DNA of 64,000 bases from assembly GCF_002246015.1 (NCBI RefSeq), contig NZ_NOLJ01000001.1, forward strand, positions 719,748-783,747. The letters are read 5' to 3'. Origin of the DNA: Nostoc sp. 'Peltigera membranacea cyanobiont' 210A. Lineage in GTDB: Bacteria > Cyanobacteriota > Cyanobacteriia > Cyanobacteriales > Nostocaceae. Position numbers and translations under genes: made by a program. Every line of letters begins with the position of its first letter. Positions within the stretch are counted from its first letter, which is position 1. This document shows, piece by piece, positions 63,757 to 64,000 of this stretch. The notes below the pieces were generated by a model. That model was given only the letters and a program-made list of their open reading frames with translations, was not told where the DNA came from and did not search any database.

Positions 63757-63776
63757 AGGTGCTTACAAAAGCACCT
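63757..63776 (+). terminator. Hairpin after the giant RTX gene
   Basis: AGGTGCTT and AAGCACCT pair around a 4-base loop, 42 bp after the stop codon; a plausible but weak terminator. Confidence 0.4.
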
Positions 63777-63873
63777 TGCAAACGATAGTGCTCAATGCAA
63801 TTACTTCTAGATAGAGTAGATGTTGGATTTTGTTTCTCAACTTTCGATATGAGTCTGGATGGTTTGCAGGTGT

Positions 63874-63979
63874 TATAGCGGTTCTCGCTTAAGTGAGGTA
63901 CAAGAACCCCACCCCCAACCCCCTCCCCGCTCTTCGAGAGGGGGCTAAGATGTACCTCATGTGATTAGGAAACGCTATA
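63874..63979. repeat. MITE-like element near the window end
   Basis: TATAGCGGTTCTCGCTTAAG at 63874 and the inverted TAGGAAACGCTATA end at 63979 are imperfect terminal repeats meeting GAGGTACA on both sides. The centre holds the widespread cyanobacterial CCCCACCCCCAACCCCCTCC and GAGAGGGGGCT hairpin. Confidence 0.65.
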
Positions 63980-64000
63980 TTGGCTAAATTTAATTATATC

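Overview
The window looks like chromosomal DNA of a filamentous, heterocyst-type cyanobacterium (Nostoc/Anabaena-like). The grounds are the many GCGATCGC (HIP1) octamers, photosystem I assembly protein Ycf3, a ClpP3/ClpR pair, a carotenoid oxygenase, a PEP-CTERM protein, large RTX-type proteins, and the dense short dispersed repeats typical of that group. This is inferred from gene content; no rRNA or tRNA gene was seen.

Layout. 0-5 kb: a truncated J-domain gene, the clpR-clpP3 pair and two tandem VWA genes. 5-14.6 kb: a DUF2281 protein, a pentapeptide-repeat membrane protein, a hybrid histidine kinase with an ethylene-receptor-like N-terminus, and a divergent pair of exported phosphatase-type genes (phytase-like esterase, YncE/phosphoesterase) sharing Pho-box-like motifs, then a PEP-CTERM protein. 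14.6-19.4 kb: housekeeping and metabolic genes (VOC protein, saccharopine-dehydrogenase-like protein, alpha/beta hydrolase, BON protein, ilvN). 19.4-28 kb is accessory: a MITE with a 9-bp target duplication, a YbjN-domain gene, a PIN toxin-antitoxin pair, a decayed second copy of that module, a SUKH-3 immunity gene and a 1732-residue DUF4157 protein whose C-terminus looks like a deaminase toxin. 28-32.5 kb: an RTX protein, an ISL3-family insertion sequence that splits a DUF2809 gene, and a DUF167 gene. 32.8-37.8 kb: GST, SRAP, ycf3, gatC, a MoaD-like carrier, an acyltransferase and a small exported protein. 37.8-41 kb: a second RTX gene bordered by a MITE and an IS4-type remnant with matching ends. 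41-59 kb: carotenoid oxygenase, DUF697 GTPase, an orphan antitoxin, DUF2806, a Ser/Thr kinase, SDR, AKR, a methyltransferase, an M15-like peptidase, FtsH, an MFS transporter, and a MoeZ-like E1 enzyme beside a JAMM protease. 59.6-63.7 kb: a giant modular RTX protein.

The most interesting points are the solitary DUF4157 effector with its SUKH-3 immunity gene; the MoeZ/JAMM pair with a MoaD-like carrier elsewhere in the window; the copper-ligand-bearing ethylene-type sensor kinase; and the mobile-DNA record, which includes a reconstructable IS insertion, several MITE-like elements, and dispersed repeats that have become part of at least two proteins.
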